Shown in pieces: positions 10,192 through 20,616 of a stretch of 64,000 nt of DNA. The translations under genes and the position numbers were made by a program. The notes under the pieces are model-generated. The model was given only the letters and a program-made list of their open reading frames with translations. It was not told the origin of the DNA and searched no databases. Numbering within the stretch: position 1 is the first letter of the stretch; every line of letters begins with the position of its first letter. Location: assembly GCF_043641665.1 (NCBI RefSeq), contig NC_092194.1, positions 17,299,298 through 17,363,297 of the forward strand, in the 5' to 3' direction. Source of the stretch: Enoplosus armatus. Lineage: Eukaryota; Chordata; Actinopteri; Centrarchiformes; Enoplosidae.

Positions 10192-11886
10192 TTATGTGCA
10201 AGTCTCTTCAAAGGCATGGAGGACACTGTCGTATGCAGGAGGGGGAGTCTGTGAGGGCAGGAATCCTTTAAGTCCGTTGTTGCCCAACCAGAATGAATGT
10301 CTCTTGTTTGCCACAAGAGATGCTGAATCCGAAGAGTTTGAAGCTGCCGTGTCCTCAGGCATGGAGACCTGAGTGTCCTCTCCCATCTCCAGGCCTGGCC
10401 TGCTTCTCTTGGGCAGTGGGCGAAAGGTGGAGGTCTCAACGCCGGGCTTGCTCCCCAGAGGGCCCACAGGCTCCAGAGAGGGCTGTCTGTAGACGTTCAG
10501 GAAAGTACTTCTGTAAAGGCCCAGCTGGTTTCTCATGGCGTTGTCTTTTTGTGAAGTGCCAGATCTCTTTTTGGAGCGCCTGGTGATCCTGGCGGTGGCC
10601 TGGCGCCTGGACGCCCAGGTCAACAGAACGTAGACCAAAGCACCCAGCAGCAGGCCCACAAGAATAGATAAACAGAAGGCTAGAATCATATCGCCTGGAA
10701 AGGAAAAAATCAATGCAGAGTGTCAGAAAAGGGGAAGTAGAGAGGGATCAAAATAATGCCTGGAAATGTTTAGTAGAATGTGAGGCAGGATGCATTGTGT
10801 TGATCTAAAAATGGGGACGATTATATCCCCAGATGGATGTTTCAGCTGCATTTCAAGTTAGAAACAGAATCTTATTAGCACAGACAAGGAGCAGTTGCAT
10901 AAAGTACATCTCCTATGTGCCAGATTTGTTTCAAGAAATGTTCTTTCTTATTGATTTGCTATTGCTGGACACTGCTATACTGAGCACCATGTTATATAAA
11001 ATCTTACATCATTCCTGCGTGTGGGTTCACTGTCTATGTAGCATCATTGTGTTGAAGCACAAACTAACCATATCATTGGCATGAAAATAACAACTCAACA
11101 ATTGTCACGTTCTTCCTGAAATGATGGTGTTCAGGACTGTGAATAGATATTGATGGCAAAAGTTTCCTGACTTCTCACGAAAAGTTGTTATATGCGCCTT
11201 TCCACAACAAGGCAGTCCAAAGTGCTTTATGTAAGACATAAGACAACAAACAAGACATGTATGAATAGGATTTTAAAAGAATAAAATTAAGTATAAAATT
11301 AAAAAAAAATAAGCTTTATGGAATAAAACAGAAGAAACAGAGGGAGGACATTTCACAGAGCAAAGACAGATATAAATAAATAGCCTCAAATTAAACTTAA
11401 TAAAAGAAAGTGGAAAACAGGAAGGTTGTAAGTTGCAATTTAAAAGAACTGAGAGTTATTTTCTGGAAATTTGTTCCAAATATGTGGTGGAAACTAACTG
11501 TTTTGACGTTTGGATAATAATAGCCGACCTGAGTGGTCTGTATAGTATATTTTTTTATTTTAATTTTATATATTTTGGCCCTATTGAATGCATTAATCAG
11601 AGGTCATTTGTCAATTTTCCAAATGCAGAGACATCAGCCTGAAGATAATGTGTTTTTCAGTCGTCCTAAGAAAGCCACTTTCAGAGATGAAACTGATTTT
11701 TATGTGAAAATACAATTTGTTGAATCAATTGAAGAAACTATCACATCTGCCTTTTACAATACAACACGCTACTCTTTCGTAGGAGCTTTGGGAAATAGAT
11801 CTTCACAAGAAACAAATACAGACACACTCACCAAGATTAAATGATTTTAGCAACTCCAAAAAGGGATGTGTTTCATTATGTGCCAT
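10192..11886 (-). CDS. myct1: Myc target protein 1 (two exons, complete, 185 residues)
   Basis: Exon 1 is 11886-11832 and exon 2 is 10694-10192 (TAA at 10194-10192), joined in phase 1 across an intron of about 1.1 kb. The ATG at 11886 has a strong Kozak context (ACCATGG). The protein starts MAHNETHPFLELL, followed by one transmembrane helix at about residues 21-45 (LAFCLSILVGLLLGALVYVL). A basic stretch RRSKKR follows, then a Ser/Pro-rich tail with STFLNVYRQPSLEP and ETSTFRPL, ending PPPAYDSVLHAFEE. Human MYCT1 has the same plan: an unstructured Asn/Ser-rich N-terminus, one helix, STFHP and a C-terminal PPPPAYESIIKAF. It is an endothelium-associated membrane protein of incompletely known function. 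The human gene lies beside SYNE1, as here. Confidence 0.9.
10695..11831 (-). other. myct1: myct1 intron
   Basis: Donor TTG|GTGAGT at 11832/11831 and acceptor TTTCCTTTCCAG at 10695. About 11190-11330 looks like a dispersed repeat fragment (GCGCCTTTCC, then CAAAGTGCTTTATGTAAGAC and an A-rich tail). Nothing else is recognised. Confidence 0.6.
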
Positions 11887-13075
11887 GGTTCCACCATAAG
11901 CTGGTGTTTGATTCCACACTGACTCCGAGCAGACAGACGAACACTAAGCTTTTTCCAAGACAGGCTTTTTGCCCCCCCCCACAGTGTTTGGTATGGCGGA
12001 AACTTTGCTGTCATGCTTCCTTCCCTCTCTGGCTTTAAAATTAGCAAGTGCATTGCTTATCTGAGTGGGACATAACACTGGGAAACAGGGTTGTTTCCTT
12101 TTGCATCATTTCCTTTGGATCAATACTTCTCGGCAATGGCTTTATTGGCTTAAGTTGTATGTGTGTTTCTTGTGTTCTCTCTTGCAACTACAAAACATAT
12201 TTTTTAAGAAATCAAAACCATTAAAAAATACAACCTTACTTTCAAGTGACATGACAAGGTTCTGGATAAGCTAAACCATGAAAATCTAACCATCCACAAG
12301 AGCTTCTGCAGGCTATCAAGCTCTCAGTCTCTATGGGGATTTCCTTCAATTGTTGTACTGTTCCCATTTCACCTCAGTCCTCCGAGTCCTCAGGCTGACC
12401 ACAAACCAGCCTTCTGCAGCTCAACAGCTGATGTAATATACAACTATATATCTTTGTACATTTCATCAGACTGCAATAAAGCAGGGTCTTTATTAGGTAT
12501 AAGCACTTTTCTTGGATTGAACTTTCTTCAAATTCCTCAAACAAAAATGGTTTAACATGAGGAATATTGTCTGGAAATTCATGTCACAAAGATGTCCTGC
12601 AGGTGGCGCTGAAGTACTTAAAATGAAGACTAATTTGAGGAACTGCAGCATTGAGCACCTCACCACATATGATCTACATGATACAATAGACCCCAGAAAC
12701 ATCATACATGAAATATATAAATTCAGCTGCAGGCTTATAAGGGTTGCATTTGAGTTAGGTTATTGCAGTTTTATTTATTTAAATGTAGGGTAACAGATTT
12801 AAAACTGAAACTGAATCACACAGGAGTTTTAAACCGAAAGTTTTGTTTAAAATTAGCAAGGAAGTCAAATTAGTTTTCAGTAGCACTTCTTAGTTTTACA
12901 TAATAACTTGAAACGTATTCAGTTCCATGTCCTTTGGTACATTATGTGCTTTTTTGTTTTAATTAATTACACAATCTTGACTATGAAGAGAGAGCCACCA
13001 GCTGGTATGTAGAGGCCCCTCAGCTTTTAGACAGGAACAGAGAACATGATGATCTCATGTGATGATCTTATAGAA

Positions 13076-13362
13076 TATGATGCATTGCTGTAGATTAAAC
13101 TGCCCAACAGTAATTGAAGTAGTAAAATAAAAATGCAACATACACATTAATGCAGCAGTAATATTAATAATAAAACATCATATATAATAGTAAAACTCTA
13201 ACAGGGACTAATTTTCTGTATAGAGAGTATTTTTACTTTAGATACTTGCCTATAATACTTACATATTTTTACTTAAGTAAGGTTTTGAACGCAGGACTTT
13301 TCACAGTGTGTACATTAGCACTTTTACTTAAGTAAAGGATCTGAATACTTCTTCCACCACTT
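13076..13362. repeat. Dispersed teleost repeat with ACTTAAGTA motifs
   Basis: Contains TATTTTTACTTAAGTAAG, GCAGGACTTTT, TTTTACTTAAGTAAAGGATC and TGAATACTTCTTCCACCACT. This is a motif string I recall as a frequent intergenic repeat in percomorph fishes. Non-coding; exact ends are approximate. Confidence 0.6.
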
Positions 13363-13527
13363 GTAACAGCTTATAAAGCCTATATTGAGGGTACATTATT
13401 AGAAAGTGGTACCTTTCTCTTCTATTAGCATCCTGTAATGATTTTATTTAAGGATATTGCTGCACGTAATATCACAAACTATTGCACACTGTCTGTAAAC
13501 TCACTGTGAAGTGCCACAAACAAACAT

Positions 13528-13531
<4 letters not shown>

Positions 13532-13564
<33 letters not shown>
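13532..13564. repeat. (CA)n microsatellite
   Basis: About 16 uninterrupted CA units. Confidence 0.95.
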
Positions 13565-13566
<2 letters not shown>

Positions 13567-13669
13567 TACACGGAATTCCTCTATGTCCATCCAGATAATG
13601 AACCCCTTTGTCCCAAAAAATTAGGGGGACAGGAACTAGACCACACATATCCGACCCCTCCTCCTCCAG

Positions 13670-13823
13670 TTTGTGCGGTTTGCTGGCAGCAGCGTCCCTC
13701 ACGAAACTTCACGGCGGCTGCTTCGCCGCACGTCACCATGTTTCAGTTTCACGGTTACCTTGGCAACAAGGCAACACAGACACTTCCTCTGCAAAGTTAT
13801 CATGCTCTGAAGTCCTGAAAGTG
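13670..13823 (+). other. syne1: Candidate syne1 non-coding first exon / promoter
   Basis: A locally CpG-rich segment ends at a good plus-strand donor (AAAGTG|GTAAGG, 13823/13824). The next usable acceptor is the one before the syne1 ATG exon at 15381. A 27-codon upstream ORF starts at about 13738 and stops before the donor. The transcription start is not visible from sequence. Confidence 0.4.
13754..13767 (+). promoter_or_regulatory. RFX-type X-box motif
   Basis: GTTACCTTGGCAAC matches the palindromic RFX consensus (GTNRCC, short spacer, RGYAAC) on both half-sites. It lies in a CpG-richer stretch (about 13670-13830) 54 nt before a splice donor. Confidence 0.55.
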
Positions 13824-15381
13824 GTAAGGTGACATGCCAGCTGCAACTTTGAGATTTCATTGATACCGTTATGTTTGCTTGTTGGTTGTCAGGGACGTGT
13901 TTACATAAGTGTTAACTTTTTTTGTGTATTTTTGTGAGCGTTGACGCTTTTAAGCTAGTTCTTCTTTGGGGTTTGTGGTATTTTAGTAACTTCCTGTCGT
14001 GTTAAACTGGCGCTAATACTAATACTCCCTCCCTCCACACCGTTCAAATAGCTATACAGCTTTCCAACTTTGTTTGTTAAATAACTTTGTGATAATACAG
14101 CTAATACGTGCACAACGAGCATACATGTAATGGAGACAAAGGTTTGTGCCGAACTAGCTAACGTCGACACTTTTTGGGGCTAATTAAGAAATGTTCTCAC
14201 TCTCAATTTTACTTCCTTAAAGTGCTAATTTAATGTGTTTATAAGTTTGCAGTATGTGCCAAGAAGTAATACAGTTTCATCTTTATTTTAACACACTTTT
14301 ATATAGTGACACTTGTCACTATCCATTTTACTTGTATATAATGTTTAGTTGTTGTCCAGCTACTAATAGCTTTGTGCTTATGTTTGCTTATCTGTGTTAT
14401 CTTTTTGTAGCTGTATGTCTATATGTATATTTGTGTCTTCCTGTAAACTTCCTTTTGGCACTTATTGAGAGCTGATGACCAACCAAATAAAGTTAACCCG
14501 ATAAAGTTGACAGTCTGTAAAATGTATATTTCTTTCATGTTAGCAATTAATTGATTGATTGGCACCTTTATTTATACAGGAAAGGTGCCAATGTATAGTC
14601 TTAAGTAGTGTTATTTGTTAGAGTCATGACAGTATGACTGTGAGCCAGCATGCACAATACCAGGACCCTGAAGCAGTTGAATGGAATTCAGCCATCGTTA
14701 ATTTTATTATATACACCTGTGCTTTTCCTACTGTAACATCTCAAAATGTCTTCTGTGAAAAGGCTTATTAAATGTCCACACAGCCTCTTCCGTCACCATG
14801 TATATTTTTTCCCAGGTAGCACAAAACTGTGACATCTTGTGACAAAACTACAAAAAGACATATGACTTTTATTTATACATGGGAAACTCACTGAAAGCAT
14901 ACAAATATAAATGAAAACAATCACATGTAGAAGGTGGTAATCTTTCATGATTGAGGTAAACTGTGAGAAACTTTCTAAGGTACAAAGTAACTAAAAGTTC
15001 TCTGCGGTGGTCTTAATATAAGCATTCTACATGAACATGTACTTATGAACAAGAAAATAAGTTAAACAGTTTATAAACAATGAGCAAAACAGTGTAATAA
15101 AATAATTGCTTGACAATAGGTGTGGCCTCCGTTGAAACCCTTGTAAAACAACTTCTGTACTTCTCTTTTGCAGGCAATGAATGGAAGAAGTGCTTCTATT
15201 GGAGAGTAAACCTGCTTGTCCCTGCATGAAACCTGAGATTCAATTGGACCTGGTCCTGCAGTGCAATTAGAGAGCGAGAGAGAGAGGAGGAGAGGGAGGG
15301 AGGGGCAGAGGGGATGTCCCACTCAGGACAGTTGTGAAGGATCTTCTGCTCTCAGCATCGGTGACCCACCTTGTCTTACAG
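13824..15381 (+). other. Putative syne1 5' UTR intron; no gene seen
   Basis: Between the candidate leader exon and the first coding exon. AT-rich, with no recognised element beyond a purine tract (GAGAGAGAG..., about 15270-15310) shortly before the acceptor. Confidence 0.4.
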
Positions 15382-15463
15382 CTGCGGCGAGAAGACATGG
15401 CCTCTCCAAGGCACTTCGGTCGGCCGTCTGTGGACATCGCTAATGTGATGCAAAAGCTGCAGG
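15382..15463 (+). CDS. syne1: syne1 first coding exon (canonical start)
   Basis: The acceptor TTGTCTTACAG ends at 15381; 15 nt of leader precede the ATG at 15397 (context GAAGACATGG). It encodes 22 residues plus one base, ending in [10 protein letters not shown], as human (DIANVMQRLQ). The donor G|GTAAGT joins exon 2 in phase 1. Confidence 0.92.
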
Positions 15464-18400
15464 GTAAGTGTCATTCCTTTGCTCAGCTGGGTTACGGACA
15501 AAACATTCTCTCCTCCTGCGCTGCTGCACAGTAATATTGTGCTGATTCAATGTCTGGGCTGTGCGCCCATCTGAAGTTTGCCAGCTTTTGCAAGGCAGGA
15601 TGCTCACACACATATGCTTACACACACACACACGCTTTCTCACATAGGAGCATATAGGGATACATTTAGAAAAGGTATCATTGTAAACTCTTTCCCTTAT
15701 TGCTTGATTATGATAATGGAATATCCTTCTAGTTAAGGGGCCGTCTGTTCCTTGTGTAGCTCATTTTTCTTGTCTCGCTGCATTATGTGTTGCTGGAAAA
15801 GACTGTAAGTAAAGTAAAATGCACAAAAAAAAGTTACAGTCCTGCATTGCGTAACTGGCTTGTCCTCAAGCACTTGTATCCTTTGAAAGCGTAATAGAAT
15901 CGCACATTTGGGTAATTTGATTTAATGTGCGCATGGTCTCTTTTGTCACCAGGTTTATTTTTTCCAATAGCACATAATCTTATTTGCAATAACAAGAAAA
16001 TTAATGTTCATTCTTGTGATAGCTTGTGACCTACAAAAAGACATGCTGCATTGTTTGGTGGCCTAGATAGGGTAATTAAGAAGTTATTTAGAGAAACATT
16101 GCATTTTATTGAGTGGATATTGTGAAACCCCCGACATGGATCAGAGCTCCGCTTTGATCACTTTGTCTTCACATCTTTCGATCAGATTTTCTGTCGAGAT
16201 TAGGAAGCCAAATTTGTTGCAAAGAGGCCAGGGATCATCAGGAACATTTAATCTGGTCTGAGTTTTGACATGGGATACTGAGTCACAACAACTGTGGCTT
16301 CATGAATGCTCAGACAATCCACTGAATAAGACTAAAACCTGACACCCTTTCTGCCCTTGGTAAGAGAATAGATCGATAGCGGGAGTCTCTTTTTGTTGGT
16401 GTCCCCCTTTTGTTGCAAGGGCATGAGGCCACTACCATCACTACACAAGTGTGGTCGATTGTGGCATCCGCTTCAGCTCAGTTTAGATGTATCTCTGAAT
16501 GTACAGTATACCAGGAAATTTTACATGTTATGGCTTGTTACCATAGCAACTGTTACACATTTGCCTGTGGTTGTGCCAATGCTGCCAGTTCCTGCTCGAG
16601 ACACTTGGTTTCCTGTGCACTGCACAGCTATTTCCATTCACTTGCTATCAATATATATTTAAGCACAACAATGGTAAAATGTATCATGACAAAGAACACC
16701 TGCCATTTGGACATTTTGAATCCTTCATACTGGCTCAGACATGCCCTGACATGAAGACATATATAAGCTGACTCAAAGTGAATTAAAGCCTGTTTAAGTC
16801 TCTTTAAGTAGATATTTATTTATTCTAGACACAAACTCATTTTAGCTGCTGCTGGGACAAGTTGTTATAATTCAATATCAATTTATAAGATGATAAGAGA
16901 AACACAAACAAATATAATTGCTAAATGTATCTTTCTGACAATTTTACAAAATCAGAAAAATCAGGTACTTAATGCTGTGTGGGGGAAGTTCCACTGAACT
17001 CTGCCCAAATGACATAATCAGCAATGCAAAGTGCCAGACAACTGTTGCGTGTTTCATGTCAGGAAGTAGAGTATGGTGTCAGGTCACATCTGGAAGACAT
17101 TATTGTGCCAGTGGTTTTATGTACTCTGTAGATGGCGAGCAGCAAGGTAGTCTGGGCTTCTTTCGCTCGTAATCAAACGCAGCTTCCTGTCATTAAAGGC
17201 ATCCTGCAGAGAGGACTTCTTCAGACTCACTTTGACTGGATGAGTTATTGACACCAGCAAATCTGTAGTCTTGTGAATACACACTGATTATCTTGCTAGT
17301 GGTGAATGTAGTAGTCTACAACGTGTATTAAAACAGATTTGTGAAGAAACCTCCTAAACTTATGATCAACCAATCTAAGGGAACATACTTGTTTCAACTT
17401 GTTGCTGTCATCATGCTATAGTTATATTTGCTTGTTTGATTTCAGTGCTATAAGACCAAAGTGTAGCTACACCTTGCGGCCTTAAATGCCATCAGGGTAC
17501 ACTTGATGTCGGTGCATGACAAGCGTGTTGCTCTCATTATGCCTGGGCGCTTGTGGGTTTCTTGTGGGTTTCACTTTAGTTGAGACTGTGTGTCAAACAG
17601 GATATGAAGAAACACAACTGGTGGTGAAGTGTTTGCGATGACGTCTCATAGTGTGATGAAACCCCTCCCTGGCCACACACTGACAGATATGAGCCTATTA
17701 ATCTTGATGATAATTTTTTCTCATTTTCCCAGTAAATGTGAATTGTTATGTAGTTTTTAGCGTCTTTGCTTTCTGCGATAAGTAATGAAGAGAAGCAAAA
17801 TCAAACAACAAATTATTTACTCAATTAATTGATAAAATAGTGAAAAATGCCCTTCACAATTCTTCTGCATCCAAGGTGACGTCTTCAGATGTTTTGTTTT
17901 GCCGGACCAACAGTCCAAAACCCAGAGATATTCAGTTTAAAATTATATAAAAATTGAGCCACATTCGATTAACTGGAATCAGTGAATGCTTGGCATTTAT
18001 GGTGGAAGAACGACTTAACAACCAATCGATTAATTGACTATCTGTTTCAGCTGTAAAACGCCTCGCTGCTCTGCACATGCAGACAGCAACACAAGATTGC
18101 AGCTTTGCTGTAAAAGATCACAAGCTGAAACATTGAGAAGCACTGTGGTAGAGCCCATTGTTAGAAATCTGTTTTCACCCCATAGGGGTGGAGTAGTTAC
18201 ATCACAGTTGGAGTAAAAGCAAGTAGAAGAAAGACAAGGGTGCATGTTGTCAGCTGTAAGAGATGCTTCTACTCTACAGTGTCAGTAACAGCTGCCAGGA
18301 ACAGACAGATATGATCTCATGAACAGAGAGCCTAATTCCCTCTCCACACTAAGCCAAGCTGTCCCAGACTGTTTTGAATACTTATTATTGCAAAGGGGAG

Positions 18401-20554
18401 TGATTTAAAACAAACCATATCTTATTTTTTTGGGATGCTGCTTTGTTATTATTTTTAATGAATATTAGATAACAGTATTGTCATGTTGTTTTGAAGACCA
18501 GGAAACCATTAAGCAAATATTATATCGTCAGTGCCAAGCATCTCAGAATGGACAGCTAAAGAATCATTTCTTGTCCTGCCTGATTGTTGTTGGCCTGTCG
18601 GAGCTAAAGTAGGGCTGCTCTCGACTAAATGGAACAACAACAGAGTGAGTGGGCTTTTACACTGCTCCCAGGTGACCAACACAGGCCAATGAAGCCAAGC
18701 ACCTACAGAGCAGTATTGCCAAAGGTATCATCTGTCCTAAGATCACCTTAAGCACTCCATGAATTGCAGATGCTTTAGTGGTTTTGATGCTCTGCGTGGT
18801 GTTTGTTGCTGGGGCTATCCGCTTTTAATTGCCACTTAGCTACTAGTACCACATCAGGCTTAATTAAATCAGTTGACTAAGACATAATGACTCAATGATT
18901 GGGAGCTGTTTTACATAAGGATTTCATGCTTGTCAGCGTTAGTACATCCAGATCTGACCTACATACAGTACGTACATCTTATTACACATAAGTGAACCGT
19001 CTAACTGAGTTCAGGACTCTGGACAGCTCCTTAATAGCTAGTTGGGTTTGAGACTGAGCAGCTGGAATATCAGGAAAACCTCAAGTTATCATGTACAAGT
19101 ACTTTTGTTCATTTTCATGCCCTAAAAATGTTTTTAGGGGTCGAACTTACTTGTTTTCAAAGCTTTCAACCACTGGCCTTCCTCAGCGGATGGAGTTGCT
19201 CAGCTTCAGAAGCAAGGCAGTTGGACCTTGTGTTCTGAATTGCTTTGTCAAACTCCTTTTCCAAGGTCAAGAATGGAGCTCAAAACTTTACAGATTTTGG
19301 GCTGTTTTATTTTGGCTACGAGTACAGCTGCTTGTGTCCAGACAACATCAACATTTGAGAACTTTGGTTTATTTTGTTATGTGAAAAACTGTGTTTTGTG
19401 GAGAAACAGGTTGATTTACCTCGAAGTAAGGTATCAAAAAGCATATTGTTTTGGTATCAGGAGCAAAATGCAGTTGTTGGCACTAGTAATGAAACATTTC
19501 AGATCATATCTAGCCCTAGTTGCGACAGTGGAAGCAAAAACACACGACTTCCTTTGCAGCCGAGGCTTTTTCCTGGGTTGGACCCTTCTGGCATTGGGTG
19601 TTTAGAATAGCAAAAGTAAAAGCTTTAGTTATAAGAATATAAACTGACGTACTATTCAAAACATAGAAAGATGTAATTACAAGGTTAATGTTTTTATTTT
19701 TAATTCATCCTCATTGACAGACCAGTTTGAGTACCTAACCTCTTTTTTTGTTTGGGACTGAGGGAGTCATAAATGACTGTGAACATTAATTGTAGTATTT
19801 CTGAAAGCTCATTGTTCTCAGTGCACACAGCTGTCAACATCTTATTAATGCTGCTACTTCTAGCCTTTTGCTGTTTGGACGTAAAAGGGAAAAAAAATCC
19901 ATTTTCACCCAAATAGCTTTTCTGGGCCAGTTCCACCAGCAGTCTATAGAGCAGTAATAATAGAATCACAGGCTCAGGACTATTTTTAGTATATCAGAAA
20001 AGCTTTTAGCATGCCGGTGGTCTTGAAAGAATAAAGGGATTTTTCTGCAGGAGATGATAAGCTATGAAGTACCACACTTATTCACTATTGTGTGTTAGAA
20101 ATCAGAAGAGGGGAATGGTTGTCCAATAGAAAAACAGACTGGTCAAAGCTGAAGTGGTGGTGCCAGGCCTTACAGGACAAAAATGGTTATGCCTAAGAGC
20201 TTTTACATGATACTGTGTGTGCAGTGGGAATCCCGGGGTGGGTGTGTCTTCTTTGTCATCACAATAGCATTGACGCTGAGAGAGAGAGAGAGAGCAGGTG
20301 GTAGATGTCATTCACCAGCCTCAGGATTAATTATTTAGATTTGTTGCACCATGGTGAGCTTGGTGCAGCAGTCTTTTAATTTTATTCTGGTCTATTCAAT
20401 AAGTGGGTCCATGGGGACTTCATTTGATTTTATGGCCAAAAAAGAAAAAATAAATACATAAAATTAACAAATTTTAAAGGAAGATTTTACATTTGTTTCA
20501 TCATCGTCTTGGACGTCTCATAGAAGATTAGACAAATCTTATTGGCAAACACAG

Positions 20555-20616
<62 letters not shown>

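Larger units (their letters stand above)
11887..13600. other. Intergenic region upstream of myct1
   Basis: Directly upstream of the myct1 ATG, on its coding strand, lie two tandem GGAA cores (GAGGGAAGGAAGC, about 12015-12027), as expected for ETS factors at endothelial promoters. This is suggestive only. Farther out are an interspersed repeat (13076-13362) and a CA microsatellite (13532-13564). No coding gene is recognised. Confidence 0.4.

Noticed and set aside
10695..10713. Starting myct1 at an ATG at 10713 (MIFSFPGD...)
   Set aside because: Those residues read through the acceptor TTTCCTTTCCAG. A separate exon at 11886-11832 supplies a well-placed ATG and the matching phase.
13472..13702. 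Cys/Val-rich open frame over the CA repeat
   Set aside because: Produced by the dinucleotide microsatellite; no splice or homology support.
15464..20500. Possible nested gene in syne1 intron 1
   Set aside because: Open frames are all under ~125 codons, AT-rich and without homology; none has paired splice sites forming a longer frame.
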